Positions 10,024 to 19,269 of a stretch of DNA of 22,274 bases are shown here, piece by piece. This DNA comes from Apostichopus leukothele. Taxonomy: Eukaryota > Echinodermata > Holothuroidea > Aspidochirotida > Stichopodidae. How positions within the stretch are numbered: position 1 is the stretch's first letter; the number at the start of each line of letters is the position of its first letter. The position numbers were made by a program, and so were the translations under genes. The notes below the pieces were generated by a model that was given only the letters and a program-made list of their open reading frames with translations, had not been told where the DNA came from and did not search any database. Where the stretch lies: the NCBI GenBank assembly GCA_010014835.2, contig JAAAKB020000021.1, positions 255,515-277,788 on the forward strand. The letters run 5' to 3'.

Positions 10024-10123
10024 NNNNNNNNNNNNNNNNNNNNNNNNNNNNNNNNNNNNNNNNNNNNNNNNNNNNNNNNNNNNNNNNNNNNNNNNNNNNN
10101 NNNNNNNNNNNNNNNNNNNNNNN
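10024..10123. other. Assembly gap of 100 Ns
   Basis: Exactly 100 N bases, the conventional placeholder for a scaffold gap of unknown size. Order and distance across it are not proven by the sequence. It separates the MRPL3 side from the PPT1/P450 side. Confidence 0.98.
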
Positions 10124-10125
10124 CC

Positions 10126-10242
10126 AACATGGCCGCTGAGTCACTTCCGGCTGCTTCACACACGGAGCCGCGCGGCCTATCCAGTGTGTAGAGATCAGTG
10201 GGTAACAGATTTGGTTTATTAATGTACTTCCGTCGCCATCTT
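10126..10242. promoter_or_regulatory. CpG-rich promoter-like block with YY1- and ETS-type sites
   Basis: AACATGGCCGC (10126-10136, YY1-like) is followed by GCTGAGTCA (AP-1/MARE-like) and ACTTCCGG (10143-10150, reverse ETS). Then come GGAGCCGCGCGGCC, a second reverse ETS core ACTTCCG (10226-10232) and GCCATCTT (10235-10242, reverse YY1-like). CpG density is clearly above the neighbourhood. This resembles a housekeeping-gene 5' region that could fire either way. The ATGs inside the YY1-like sites open only short frames (MAAESLPAASHTEPRGLSSV on plus, MATEVH on minus), so no protein is assigned. The left part may be cut by the gap. Confidence 0.4.
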
Positions 10243-10540
10243 CTCCCGAGTGCGCAGACTCGTAGTGTGTACTACAAAGAGCAAGTACGGTAGCTCATAT
10301 TGATCAGCTACATAAATGTACTTGTCACATCTCCTTTCCTTTAGATTTTAAGTCACGTCACAACTTGGTGAATGTAAACAGCATGCAATACAATTTTACT
10401 TTATACGAGCATATACCTACTGTATGTTCATTACGTTACATGCACTAATGCTAAACTCAAGTAAAACAAATATAAAACAAAGATAAACATAAGTTTTTAT
10501 AGGGTGCCTAAAACAGCAACCTTTAACAACTTTACTACAA

Positions 10541-13435
10541 CTAAGTGGTATAATCTCTCAGATAGCTTGGGACACGCGTTACTCTTCCTGAACGTGTTTG
10601 CTGCGGAAGTCTATCTGAGTAATCTTTAGCAGTGTGGGGGTTTTGTGTGTGTGGTTCAGTTTGAGTAATTTCTTGCTCAACTGTTTCCAGTGGTTCGGGG
10701 GTGGGTGTGTAAGTCTCCTTTGTGTGTCGCAAGTGTTTCCTGTTTCTGCGATATGCACGCCTGTTTTCAGTCATAACTTCATACGACCTGGGCGACACTT
10801 GGTTTTGGACAATCGCCTTTTGCCACTCTTGACGCTTGGATGGTGGCATAATCCTGACTGTGTCTCCGGTGCTAAGTGTTGGAAGTGAATGTGAGCCTTT
10901 ATCATGATAGTAGGCTTGTCTTGCCTTGTTTGATTTAATCTGCTCTGTCACCTTTATTGGCACAGCAGGTTTCAACAGTTTACTGCTAGTAGGAAGTAGT
11001 GTCTTTGTTCTACGACTAAACAAGCGTTGGGCTGGACTGGAGTCCATGTTTTGAGATGGAGTGTTTCTATAAGCTAAGATAGCTAGATATGGGTCTTTCC
11101 TTGCTTTTTTTGCTTTGGTGATTAGTGACTTTGCCATCTTGACTGCTTGTTCCGCCCTACCATTACTTTGGGGAAACCCTGGGGAAGATGTTGTATGTCT
11201 GAATTCCCAATCCCGTGCAAATTGTTTGAACTCATAGGAGCTAAATTGGGGTCCATTATCAGACATGTAAACGTCTGGGATACCATGACGAGCAAATTGC
11301 CCTTTCAGTTTGTGTATCACAGTGTTAGATGTGGTGTCCTGGAGATTTCAATTTCCCAAAAACCAGAAAAATAGTCAACTGTCTCGACATAGTTACGGTC
11401 ATGAACATGGAATAGGTCTACGCCAACTTTGGACCATGGTCTTTGCTCCACTGCATGTGGCATGAGTGGCTCTTTGGGCTGATTAGTTCCTATAGAAGCA
11501 CACACGTAGCATGTTTGGATGTAGTCCTTCAGCTCGGCATTCATACCTGGCCAATACAGGCATTCACGAGCACGACGAAGACATCCGTCTTTTCCTAAGT
11601 GCGAATTTTATCGAGCATTTCCCTTCTGAGTGTTTTGGGAACAATTACTCTTTCACCACGGATTACCACACCATCCTGCACTGTCAACTCATCCCGACAT
11701 TGGTAGTAGGGAGTCACACACTGTGGTAAGTAATTTTTAGACTGTGACCACCCATTGTGGATAATGGTAATGAGTGTCTGCAGTGTACTATCAGATGTTG
11801 TGTGCGCTTGTATTGCCTGTTTTCTGGCATCAGTTATGGGTAGTTGATACACCATGTTCACTGATTCTACCTCTCTAGAGGTATGACCTTGAGGTTTTCC
11901 TGGAAGATACGCTCTGCTGAGCGTGTCAGCCAGCTGCATCTGATTGCCTGGCCTGTATCCTAAGGCTACGTCATATCTCTGGAGTCGCAGCAACATTCGT
12001 TGTAGGCGTTTTGGTGCCTTATACAACGGTTTGCAGACAATGCTTTCTAGTGGTTTGTGATCTGTTTGCACAGTCACTCTACGACCATACGTGTATTGGT
12101 GAAATCTTTCCAACCCAAATATGACAGAAAGGAGTTCTTTCTCTATTTGCGCATATCGCGTTTCTACGTCACTCAAGGCGCGACTAGCAAATGCAATTGG
12201 GTAACCGTCTTGCATTATAGTAGCACCCAGTCCGGACGCGTCACTCTGCAAGGTTAGTTCCTTTGCGGAGTCATAGTAGCTGAGCACTGGTTGTGAGGTG
12301 ACTAGGCTCTTGATGTTATTGAAAGCCTTGTCGTGAAATTCATGCCACAACCACTCTGTGTCCTTCAGCGTCAGTTTGCGCATTGGTTCGCATGCGTCAC
12401 TTAGTTTGGGTAGGAATTTGCTGAGATATGTTACAAAACCAATGAATCTCCGAACTGCTTGCGCATTGGTGGGTTTGGCATCTTAATGACTGCCTCAACC
12501 TTTCTTGGATCTGGTTTTAACCCTTGGCTAGTAATCAAAGGACCCATGAAAGATACCTCATCTTTCCTAAACTTGACCTTATCCCTATTGAGTCGCAAGT
12601 TTTTCTCTCGACATCTATCCATGAGGTTTCTTATCTTCTGGTCGTGATCACGGATAGCTGCTTCTTTGGTGGGACCCTCCCCATAGACGATAACGTCGTC
12701 TATAATACATTTTACACCAGGCAAACCCTCTAGGGCCTGATGCTGCCTACGCTGGAACTCTTCCGGCGCAGCATTTAGTCCAAATGGAAGCCTTAGCCAT
12801 CGATACCTTCCAAAAGGGGTGTTAAACGTGGTCATCGAGCTTCACATGCCAAAACCCATGCTTAGCATCAAATACACTAAAGACCTGAGCCTTACTTAAA
12901 TCTGGGAGTATATCCTCTAAGGTAGGCATTGGATAGTGGCTGCGCTTGAGACCCTTGTTTAGGTCTCTGGGGTCGATACATATTCTCATTTTCCCCGGCT
13001 TTACCACAGTCACTAGACTAGAGACCCAGGGGGTTGGCTCTGAAACTGGCTTTATGATGTTTTGTTTCACAAGCCTATCTGTAGTTTATATTCCCCTTCT
13101 AGTTGACCTATGCCCTCAAAAACATCATTGTACTCCTGGTACAGGTTTTCAACATTAGCAAATTGCCCCTCCTTAACAACTTTGACGTTTTTACCATCAT
13201 TTGCATTCGTGATCACATTGACGCCTAGTGGTTTGGCAATGTTTTCATGTCTAACCTCTATGAGACCCATCTGCTGGACCGCTTTGCTGCCCAGCAGAGG
13301 GATCGCAATATCATTGTCAACAATCACAAACTCAGCCTGGTATTTCTTACTGAAGTAATAGTACACGGAGAATATGGGTTGATTCGTAGCTGTGTTTATT
13401 ATGTTTCGTGGGCCGATAGATAACACAGACACGGT
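10541..13435 (-). mobile_element. Ty3/gypsy LTR retrotransposon fossil, pol region
   Basis: This is a broken copy lying on the minus strand. From right to left the parts in order are the tail of the protease region and linker, reverse transcriptase with an IDDVIVYG active-site motif, RNase H (QSDASGLGATI), integrase zinc-finger region and integrase core (SDNGPQFSS), then a C-terminal tail without an evident chromodomain. The domain order RT-RNase H-integrase is that of Ty3/gypsy (Metaviridae), and the RT resembles the Mag/SURL-like group known from echinoderms. Gag and both LTRs were not recognised. The copy carries several breaks, roughly four or five, and so is non-functional. Long residual frames suggest moderate rather than great age. 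Confidence 0.9.
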
Positions 13436-15028
13436 GATTAACGTAAGTTAAGTATATTGTGACGTTCTTGAATTACACACGAGAGCTCCTCTGCTGGGGT
13501 GCATGCAATAACCTGATCGACTATGCGATGATAATAGATTATAGATTGAATCACGTAACAGTATTGGCCATTTAGATTTCTAAATCTTTCCCATGGTGTT
13601 TATCACATTTGTTTATACATGTATATACAGTTTGTTTATGAAAAGTCACACGTAGCTGTGATCTGAGTCCTGGATATGCACTGTATACAATATACATGTT
13701 ATGTTATTCACATATTAGCCGGACAAATAAGGGGTAGTGTGCTCACTTTTCATCCAGCTGCCTGGCGAAGATGGGAATACAGCAGATTAAATAAGGACTA
13801 ACAGTCACACTAAAACCATGGCTGCCGGATGATTAAGAAAACATAACACCTTAAAATGAACAGTAATGCCCATGTTCTTCATCCGGCTGCCAGGTGAATA
13901 ACATAAGGTGGCATTCCATGTTGAAAATTGCAAGCTCTGGGTACCGACTAGCAAATATTACATACAGAATGGTTACACAGTTGTCCTCATTAGCCTACTG
14001 TACATGGCATGGATAGTTGAGAAAAGTGGTATGGAGGTGGCATCGAAAAAATTAAGCGAGTCTGTAGCAGCAACTCATTACTTGCATCTATAGATGCAGA
14101 TATTTGAAAGTGCTCTACTTGTTTACTGAACTTGTCTGAGTCATATTTTTGGGAATATTTTTGAAGATCATATTTATTTAGAGCTCTTCTGATCTTCCTG
14201 GAGGTCAAGTTTTGTATACAGCATATATCATAAGATAGAGAGAACGTTGCCAAGATGCTATATGATTATGAAAAATTCCTTCTGTTGTGCAGACTTCATG
14301 CCAGACTTTTCGTGACAAATTTGTGGTGCTTCACATGTGAACTTATCATAAGGATCACCTTTTCAAAAATTAAGTCCATTGTAATGGATCTGGCCACACT
14401 GGTGAATAATGGGGTCACACATTGCTTTACATCGGGCATTCATGCTGCCTAGGAATAGCCACAATGTTACGAAAACATGTAAAAGATAGATATGGTAACA
14501 CATTGCAGAGGTACAAGCAGTGAAGAATTAATTTGACAATGGGAAATGGTTGCCTGTTCAATTCTTCTTAAATGTGCGGTATTCACCCAAACATATTACG
14601 AGGATTGGTATCCAAATTTCATTTACCTAACAAAGGCTTGATTTTATGTTATTTTGAAAGTTATACAGCTCTTGTGTATCACTTGCAAATAATGGAAACA
14701 CTATCTGAGAGGATCAATCTTGTTTAAAATACGAACCTTAAGAAGTTAAATGTCTGTGAATGTGTTATCTTGTTGGAAACTTGGATTTATTTCTAGCAAA
14801 GAATTTACCTATAAAGCATATGCAACACTAACAGTAAAACACCAATTCAGTCACATAACGCCGTAACCTATAGTGTCAATATTAATCTACGACACTACAG
14901 TAGCTACAGTAGGCTAAGACAGTAAGACTTTTAACACGACCTGACCTAGCCTTAGGTATTAGGCTAATTAATAGTTTTTAGGTAGGCTAGGATTGGGATA
15001 CAGTAATTTTCAATGGACTTGAACGAAC
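13436..15028. other. Non-coding stretch between the gypsy fossil and PPT1 exon 1
   Basis: If PPT1 continues leftward this is its intron 1. It holds a three-copy 20-bp repeat (13750-13898), several TACAGTA/TACTGTA words and a cluster of TAGGCTA/TAGCCTA words near 14.9-15.0 kb. Moderately long open frames at 13990-14253 (minus) and 14255-14452 (plus) match nothing I recognise. No LTR corresponding to the gypsy fossil was seen. Confidence 0.45.
13750..13898. repeat. Three copies of a ~20-bp motif in alternating orientation
   Basis: TCATCCAGCTGCCTGGCGAA (13750-13769, plus), the inverse CCATGGCTGCCGGATGATT (13816-13834) and TCATCCGGCTGCCAGGTGAA (13879-13898, plus) share TCATCC.GC.GCC. Starts are about 65 bp apart and alternate in strand, which permits cruciform or hairpin pairing. 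The origin is unknown; subterminal repeats of a decayed element are possible. Confidence 0.5.
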
Positions 15029-15131
15029 CCATCCCATGCCAAATGACGACTGGCACTGGTCCATCCCTCTGTAACTCTCCGTGTACGAGGATGGCGGTGC
15101 AAACGACGCTCAAAACAATCTTCCAGCTCAT
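15029..15131 (-). CDS. PPT1: PPT1, palmitoyl-protein thioesterase 1, first coding exon
   Basis: The minus-strand ATG at 15131 (context GAAATGA, G at -3) reads MSWKIVLSVVCTAILVHGEL then QRDGPVPVVIWHGM(G), followed by donor ATGG|GTTCGT. PPT1 is a lysosomal alpha/beta hydrolase that removes thioester-linked fatty acids from S-acylated proteins. Human PPT1 has PLPLVIWHGMG at this place, the first beta strand and oxyanion-side loop after the signal peptide. Residues 4-17 form a hydrophobic signal core after Lys4, with likely cleavage near residue 18-20. The exon ends after the first base of the Gly codon (phase 1), which is where human exon 1 ends (c.124, Gly42) as I recall it. The donor is weaker than consensus. 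No later exon (CCNP, GFSQGG, GGQHQG or the DHLQ region) was found to the left. It is a real first exon of a split gene, or less likely an orphan fragment. Confidence 0.8.
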
Positions 15132-16004
15132 TTCGGAGAAATTTTGAGAGTTCTACGTCCTCAAAATAAGGAACTTGTGAGGGCATATAACTAAAATTAA
15201 CATAACAGTGCAATAACAAGCAAACTAGGAAACCATTCTCATAACTTCTAACTTATTGCTAGATCCTTGCAGCTTCTTTTTGTCTGAGCATTGCACATAA
15301 CAATATCAACTGAACTTCATAAGAACACTTCATATTTACCAGAAGTATTGCTTATATATGATTTGCTATGTTAGATTGGACTAATTAAGTTAATGAGGTA
15401 GCAACCATTAGCTTTTTATTGTAGTATAGCGTTTTATTGTATCAATTGACAACAAAATTTACGATCAGATGACTTTTGGTCATGTGTTACGGTGGTGTGC
15501 AAACAATAACATTGAACGTTAGGTTAAAATATTGCGCGCCGTTTGAGCCATATTTATGTTGCCATTGCAGAAACTTGTGTTGCCGTCTCGAGAAGTTATT
15601 TTGCAGCGGCTTAAACGTAGGTTGTTTGTCACGAAAACTTAGGTTGAGTAATAGGTTATTTTAAGGTCGCATATTTTATTGAGTGACTAGATCTATAGGA
15701 TTATTTAGCAATAGGCCTATTCAGATAGTGTGAATGTGATTTCAAATGTGGACATCGCGGAACTAGCCTTCGTACTACTACTACTAGAAGTCTCTGCAGG
15801 TATATGAAACTTGAATCCGTGGAAATAGCCTAGGCCCAGACAAGTGTGACACAACTAACACAAGCAACCTGCCTTCTTCACCTGACCGTCCTTGCAGTGG
15901 CCCAGACAATTATTTCCAGTGGATAGGCCTAATTAAATAATTACAACGGATACTAACTTAAAACATCAATTTTAATAGATGTCACAAACTATACAGCAGT
16001 CACA
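15132..16004. promoter_or_regulatory. Shared upstream region of PPT1 (minus) and the P450 gene (plus)
   Basis: The two start codons diverge with 873 bp between them, so both core promoters should lie here. No convincing TATA box is placed for either gene. A CpG-bearing patch lies around 15530-15600 (GCGCGCCG, CCGTCTCGAG). TAGGCCTA/TAGCCTA words recur at 15711, 15824 and 15924. A short upstream open frame occupies 15979-16008. An open frame at 15476-15664 (plus) shows no family features and is taken as chance. Confidence 0.45.
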
Positions 16005-16008
16005 ATGA
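15979..16008 (+). promoter_or_regulatory. Upstream open reading frame overlapping the P450 start codon (ATGA)
   Basis: ATG at 15979 reads MSQTIQQSQ and stops at TGA 16006-16008, which overlaps the P450 ATG at 16005-16007 in the order ATGA. Its context is weak (T at -3, T at +4), while the P450 ATG has A at -3. Leaky scanning or termination-reinitiation could tune P450 translation if the transcript starts upstream of 15979; the transcription start is unknown. Confidence 0.4.
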
Positions 16009-16365
16009 GCATCAGTTTCCTGTTCGTTCCTTGCCTTGTATCATTTATTTTCATCATATGTCTAGTTTTACTTTGCAAGAAAGACGTCAGTGGAAAAGGC
16101 AAAGATGGATTACGTTCAATCCCTGGTCCATGGGCTTGGCCTGTCTTAGGTAACTTGCCAGATCTGGTCTGGGCAGGATATAAACCAGAGGAACTGATGA
16201 TGAAGTGGATGCGACAGTATGGTCAAATTTTCAGCTTTCAGCTTGGCTTTCAGTCAGTAATAGTTTTGAATAGCTATGGACTAATAAAGAAAGCATGGCA
16301 TCATCCGAAGCTTCAGAACCGTGCTGCTCCATTGGTTTACATAAAGGCGTTGGGGCCAGGCAAAG
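16005..16365 (+). CDS. P450 exon 1
   Basis: It encodes residues 1-120 and the first base of Gly121: the ER anchor, a basic KK/K linker, the proline-rich hinge and the A-helix/B-region through LGPGKG. The donor is AAAG|GTAGGC. Start choice rests on the in-frame TAA 51 bases upstream and A at -3. Confidence 0.93.
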
Positions 16366-19029
16366 GTAGGCTAAGTAAAGGTTCTTGTATAACCTACTTT
16401 TGTTAAGCCTAATTTAAATTTCAGGTTTCATTTCGGAGCAATTGCAGAATACCCCGCACTTCACACACGCAGTGCTCTTTGATAACAACAATACATTGGT
16501 TACTATAGGGACTTCCAGTCATAATCTGTGTTATTCCCGAGTTGCGGGTATTCTGCAATTAGGCATGCATTCGTTTCAAAGCCCGAGTCCCTCATTAGGA
16601 TAGTGGAATATCATAACAATTATTTCTTTGGTTTTTGGTTGATGCATAGGTGAACAAGCAATAAGTTAATACAGTACATGACGAGAAGTTTTGTTAGTGT
16701 TCCTTCAAAACTAGCCTATTGTTATGACGACTGAGTTTGTGAAAGAATTCAAACGGTCTCTCACTTTTCTCAGCCCTTGATGCTTTCATCAGTAGGCATA
16801 ATACCTACCTGTACATTAATTATAAATGGGAATGTACCTGCTCTGCTGGCCTACCAGATTCAACGCAGCATAATTATAACATGAAGTGAAAATGAAATCC
16901 TTTCTTGTTTTGTTTCATTTTAGGTTTGACTTTTGCCAATGGAGAGGAATGGAAGCAATGCAGAACATTCGTTTTGAACATGTTTCGAAACTTTGGCGTA
17001 GGGAAGAAAGGTTTTGAAGAAGTCGTAAGAAATGAAGGAGACAAGTTAGTCAAAGAAATTTGTAGACAGGGTCATGTGTTGGATGTGTCTTACATCTTCT
17101 CAATGTCAAGTTGCAACATAATTTCCAAACTTGTTTTCAACCAACAACTTGAATATACCGATCCTAACCTTCAGGAACAGGTTGCTACAGTTTTGAAACA
17201 TTTTCAACTTGCAGGACCAGGATCATTGAACAGCATGACACCAATTTTTGCTCATTTTCGTATCGGACCGGGACAGAGGATCGTAAATAATTACAAAGTC
17301 ATGAAGAAACTTTGGTGCAAGCAAATTCAAAATCACATCAAGAAAGGCGCAAATTCGGAACACGAAGACATCTTGGATGTTTATCTAGCAGAACTGCAGA
17401 AACATTTGACAGCCGGTACGAAAACACAGTTTAAGATGCATAACCTTCTCTGGCTTCTTCGAGACTTGTACCTGGCCGGAACAGAGACAACTTCGACTAC
17501 TTTGAAATGGGCAGTGCTTTATCTAGCTGCTCATCCAGAGAAGCAGAGGAAATGTCATGAAGAATTGGACAAAGAGTTCAGTCAAGACTGTGTACTTAGC
17601 TATGCAGATCGTACAAAGCTGCCTTACGTTAATGCCTTTATAATGGAGACCCTACGATTAGGGGATATTCTTCCATTAGGAGTCGCTCATGAAGCAGCCG
17701 AAGATGTAATATTAGAACAATATCTGATACCCAAAGGAACCATTGTAACCTCCAACATAAGGGCTGTTTCTATGGATGCTAACATATTTCCAGACCCTGA
17801 AAAATTCAACCCAGAGAGATTTTTGACTGCTGATGGTAATTATAAAGCCATTGAAGAAATGATGCCATTTGGAGTTGGTAAGATTATAATACTGTATGAT
17901 AAACTTTTCAGAATTTTTTTTTAAAGAATTTTTATCTAAGCAACATGCTTTTGATACCAGATGGCATAACTGGAAATCTTTATTTGAAGTTTTATGATTT
18001 ATTTGTTGTTGTTGATAATATTGACTAATGATCGTAATGTACAGTATATGTTATTATGTTTGGACTCTTGATGGAATGATAATAAAAAAAAATAAAAAAA
18101 CTTTTCAGAAATACAAAACCAAATCTGATACGCAACTTATCATGGCACATTAGGTATATTTTGATGACAAGCAAGACCACTGTAGTGGTAATACCTTCTA
18201 TTGTTGCACTTGAACCACAGGTGGGAAGGTTGCTGATATTTTACACAGAAAATCTGATTCAAAGTCTTGACATATTGATGTCAGAAATCTGGTAAACGTT
18301 ATACACTTGTCTGTGAGAGGGAAGTGCTTTAACATGTCATATTTATCATGTTGATGCCCCATGTTAAGTTCAAGGATTGGTGACAAATTCATTCATTCAT
18401 AGATAAACATCAGTCAACTCATGTACAAAAATGTTAGGTCATACAGTAGATATAGCTCAAGAGGAAATAGTCATTCTTGACAATGTTATTACCAACAAAG
18501 CAGTCGGAAAATTAATAAGGCAGTTACTGTACATGTATAGGAAAGCTTGAGTGGTATTTAAGCACCATGAATTCTCATTATAGACACAACCATCAACCTA
18601 GTACTACTTGATATTTCTGTTGCTTTGTAATATTTACTAAAAGTGTTATATAGTGATGTTGTACTGTACATTTGGAAATTCAATTCATTTACCAATTCTG
18701 TTTATACAAACCAGCAATCTGTTTAATAAGGGTGCTCTTTCTGCACTTAACAGTTAAAGATCCTTGACATGGTAAATACTGTAAGCAAGTTAAGAAATTT
18801 ACCTTCAGTAACGTACGAAATGTATTTTGATGTTTCTTCCTTTCTTTCAGGGAAAAGAATTTGCCTCGGGGAGCAATTAGCCAGAATTGAACTGTTCCTT
18901 TGGATTACTCGCCTTCTCCAAATGTTCCAAATCAAGATAGCAGACAAGACTGTACCCGACATATCACGAGCAAGTACAGGACTTGTCAGAAGTCCACTGC
19001 CTTTCAAAGTTGAATTTGCTGAGAGATGA
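16005..19029 (+). CDS. Cytochrome P450, CYP2 clan, complete three-exon gene
   Basis: Joining 16005-16365, 16924-17877 and 18851-19029 gives 498 codons including TGA, a 497-residue protein of normal microsomal P450 length. P450s of this clan are ER-anchored haem monooxygenases acting on fatty acids, steroids or xenobiotics with electrons from P450 reductase. Residues 3-23 form the membrane anchor. IPGPWAWPVLGN (39-50) is the proline-rich hinge. W130 and R134 in the C-helix WxxxR should contact haem propionate. AGTETT (305-310) is the I-helix oxygen-activation motif, ETLR (362-365) is ExxR, NPERF (416-420) is the PERF motif and FGVGKRICLG (436-445) holds haem ligand C443. An in-frame TAA at 15954 precedes the ATG. 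Both introns are phase 1, in Gly121 and Gly439. Subfamily and substrate cannot be read from the sequence. A dinucleotide or frame problem was not seen, so the gene looks intact. Confidence 0.95.
16366..16923 (+). other. P450 intron 1
   Basis: 558 nt, phase 1, GT..AG with acceptor TTTTGTTTCATTTTAG. It contains a 121-bp inverted-repeat element at 16440-16560. Its position before the L/V-x-F-x-NG-x-x-W segment is that of the second intron of vertebrate CYP2 genes as I recall them. Confidence 0.9.
16440..16560. mobile_element. 121-bp MITE-like inverted-repeat element in P450 intron 1
   Basis: AATTGCAGAATACCCCGCA at the left end (16440-16458) is mirrored by TGCGGGTATTCTGCAATT at the right end (16543-16560), differing by one extra C. 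The outermost AATT at both ends is either part of the palindromic terminus or a 4-bp target duplication. There is no coding capacity. The two ends can form a stem of about 18 bp in the pre-mRNA. Confidence 0.65.
16924..17877 (+). CDS. P450 exon 2 (large central exon)
   Basis: 954 nt encoding Gly121 to the first base of Gly439: C-helix WKQCR, the FGVGKKGFEE segment, I-helix AGTETT, K-helix ETLR, PERF and the start of the haem loop. Vertebrate CYP2 genes split this same stretch over about six exons, so this exon is an intron-poor version. The donor is TTG|GTAAGA. Confidence 0.95.
17878..18850 (+). other. P450 intron 2
   Basis: 973 nt, phase 1, ending in TTCCTTTCTTTCAG. It carries an A-rich run near 18080-18100 and six TACAGTA/TACTGTA words. 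The words AAACTTTTCAGAA at about 17901 and 18099 are duplicated. Open frames inside it show no domain. Confidence 0.9.
18851..19029 (+). CDS. P450 exon 3 (haem-cysteine exon)
   Basis: 179 nt encoding the rest of Gly439 and KRICLGEQLARIELFLWITR through LPFKVEFAER, stop TGA at 19027-19029. It carries the haem-ligating Cys443 and the L-helix. The split of the haem loop at the Gly before K/R-R-x-C matches the last intron of vertebrate CYP2 genes. Confidence 0.95.
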
Positions 19030-19263
19030 AGAGGGGTTTCAGCAGTGAGGAAGACTGAAAATGTTTCCAAGTTATAAATTTGTAGAGAAAGGTGCCAGGG
19101 TGTGTGGTGTATTGTACTCCATTCTGGAGGGTTAGTATAACAGAAGTGTAACTTTTTTAAGTGAGAAATTGTATGTGTAACTGATGATTTGCTTTATTCT
19201 CATGCCTTTTTGAAAGGCAGGAAGTTATCTGCATAATGCTACTGTATGTAGCGCCCTCTCTAA

Positions 19264-19269
19264 ATTAAA
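19264..19269 (+). terminator. Candidate poly(A) signal of the P450 gene
   Basis: ATTAAA, the second most common animal poly(A) hexamer, occurs 235 bases after the stop codon. No canonical AATAAA lies closer. The downstream GU-rich element is weak, so cleavage could be elsewhere. Confidence 0.35.

Noticed and set aside
13990-14452. Open frames on minus (LNKYDLQKYSQKYD...) and plus strands
   Set aside because: No PPT1 or other family motif, and the boundaries lack convincing splice sites on both sides.
15476-15664. 62-codon Cys-rich plus-strand frame between PPT1 and the P450
   Set aside because: Starts and ends without gene signals and lies in the shared upstream region; likely chance.
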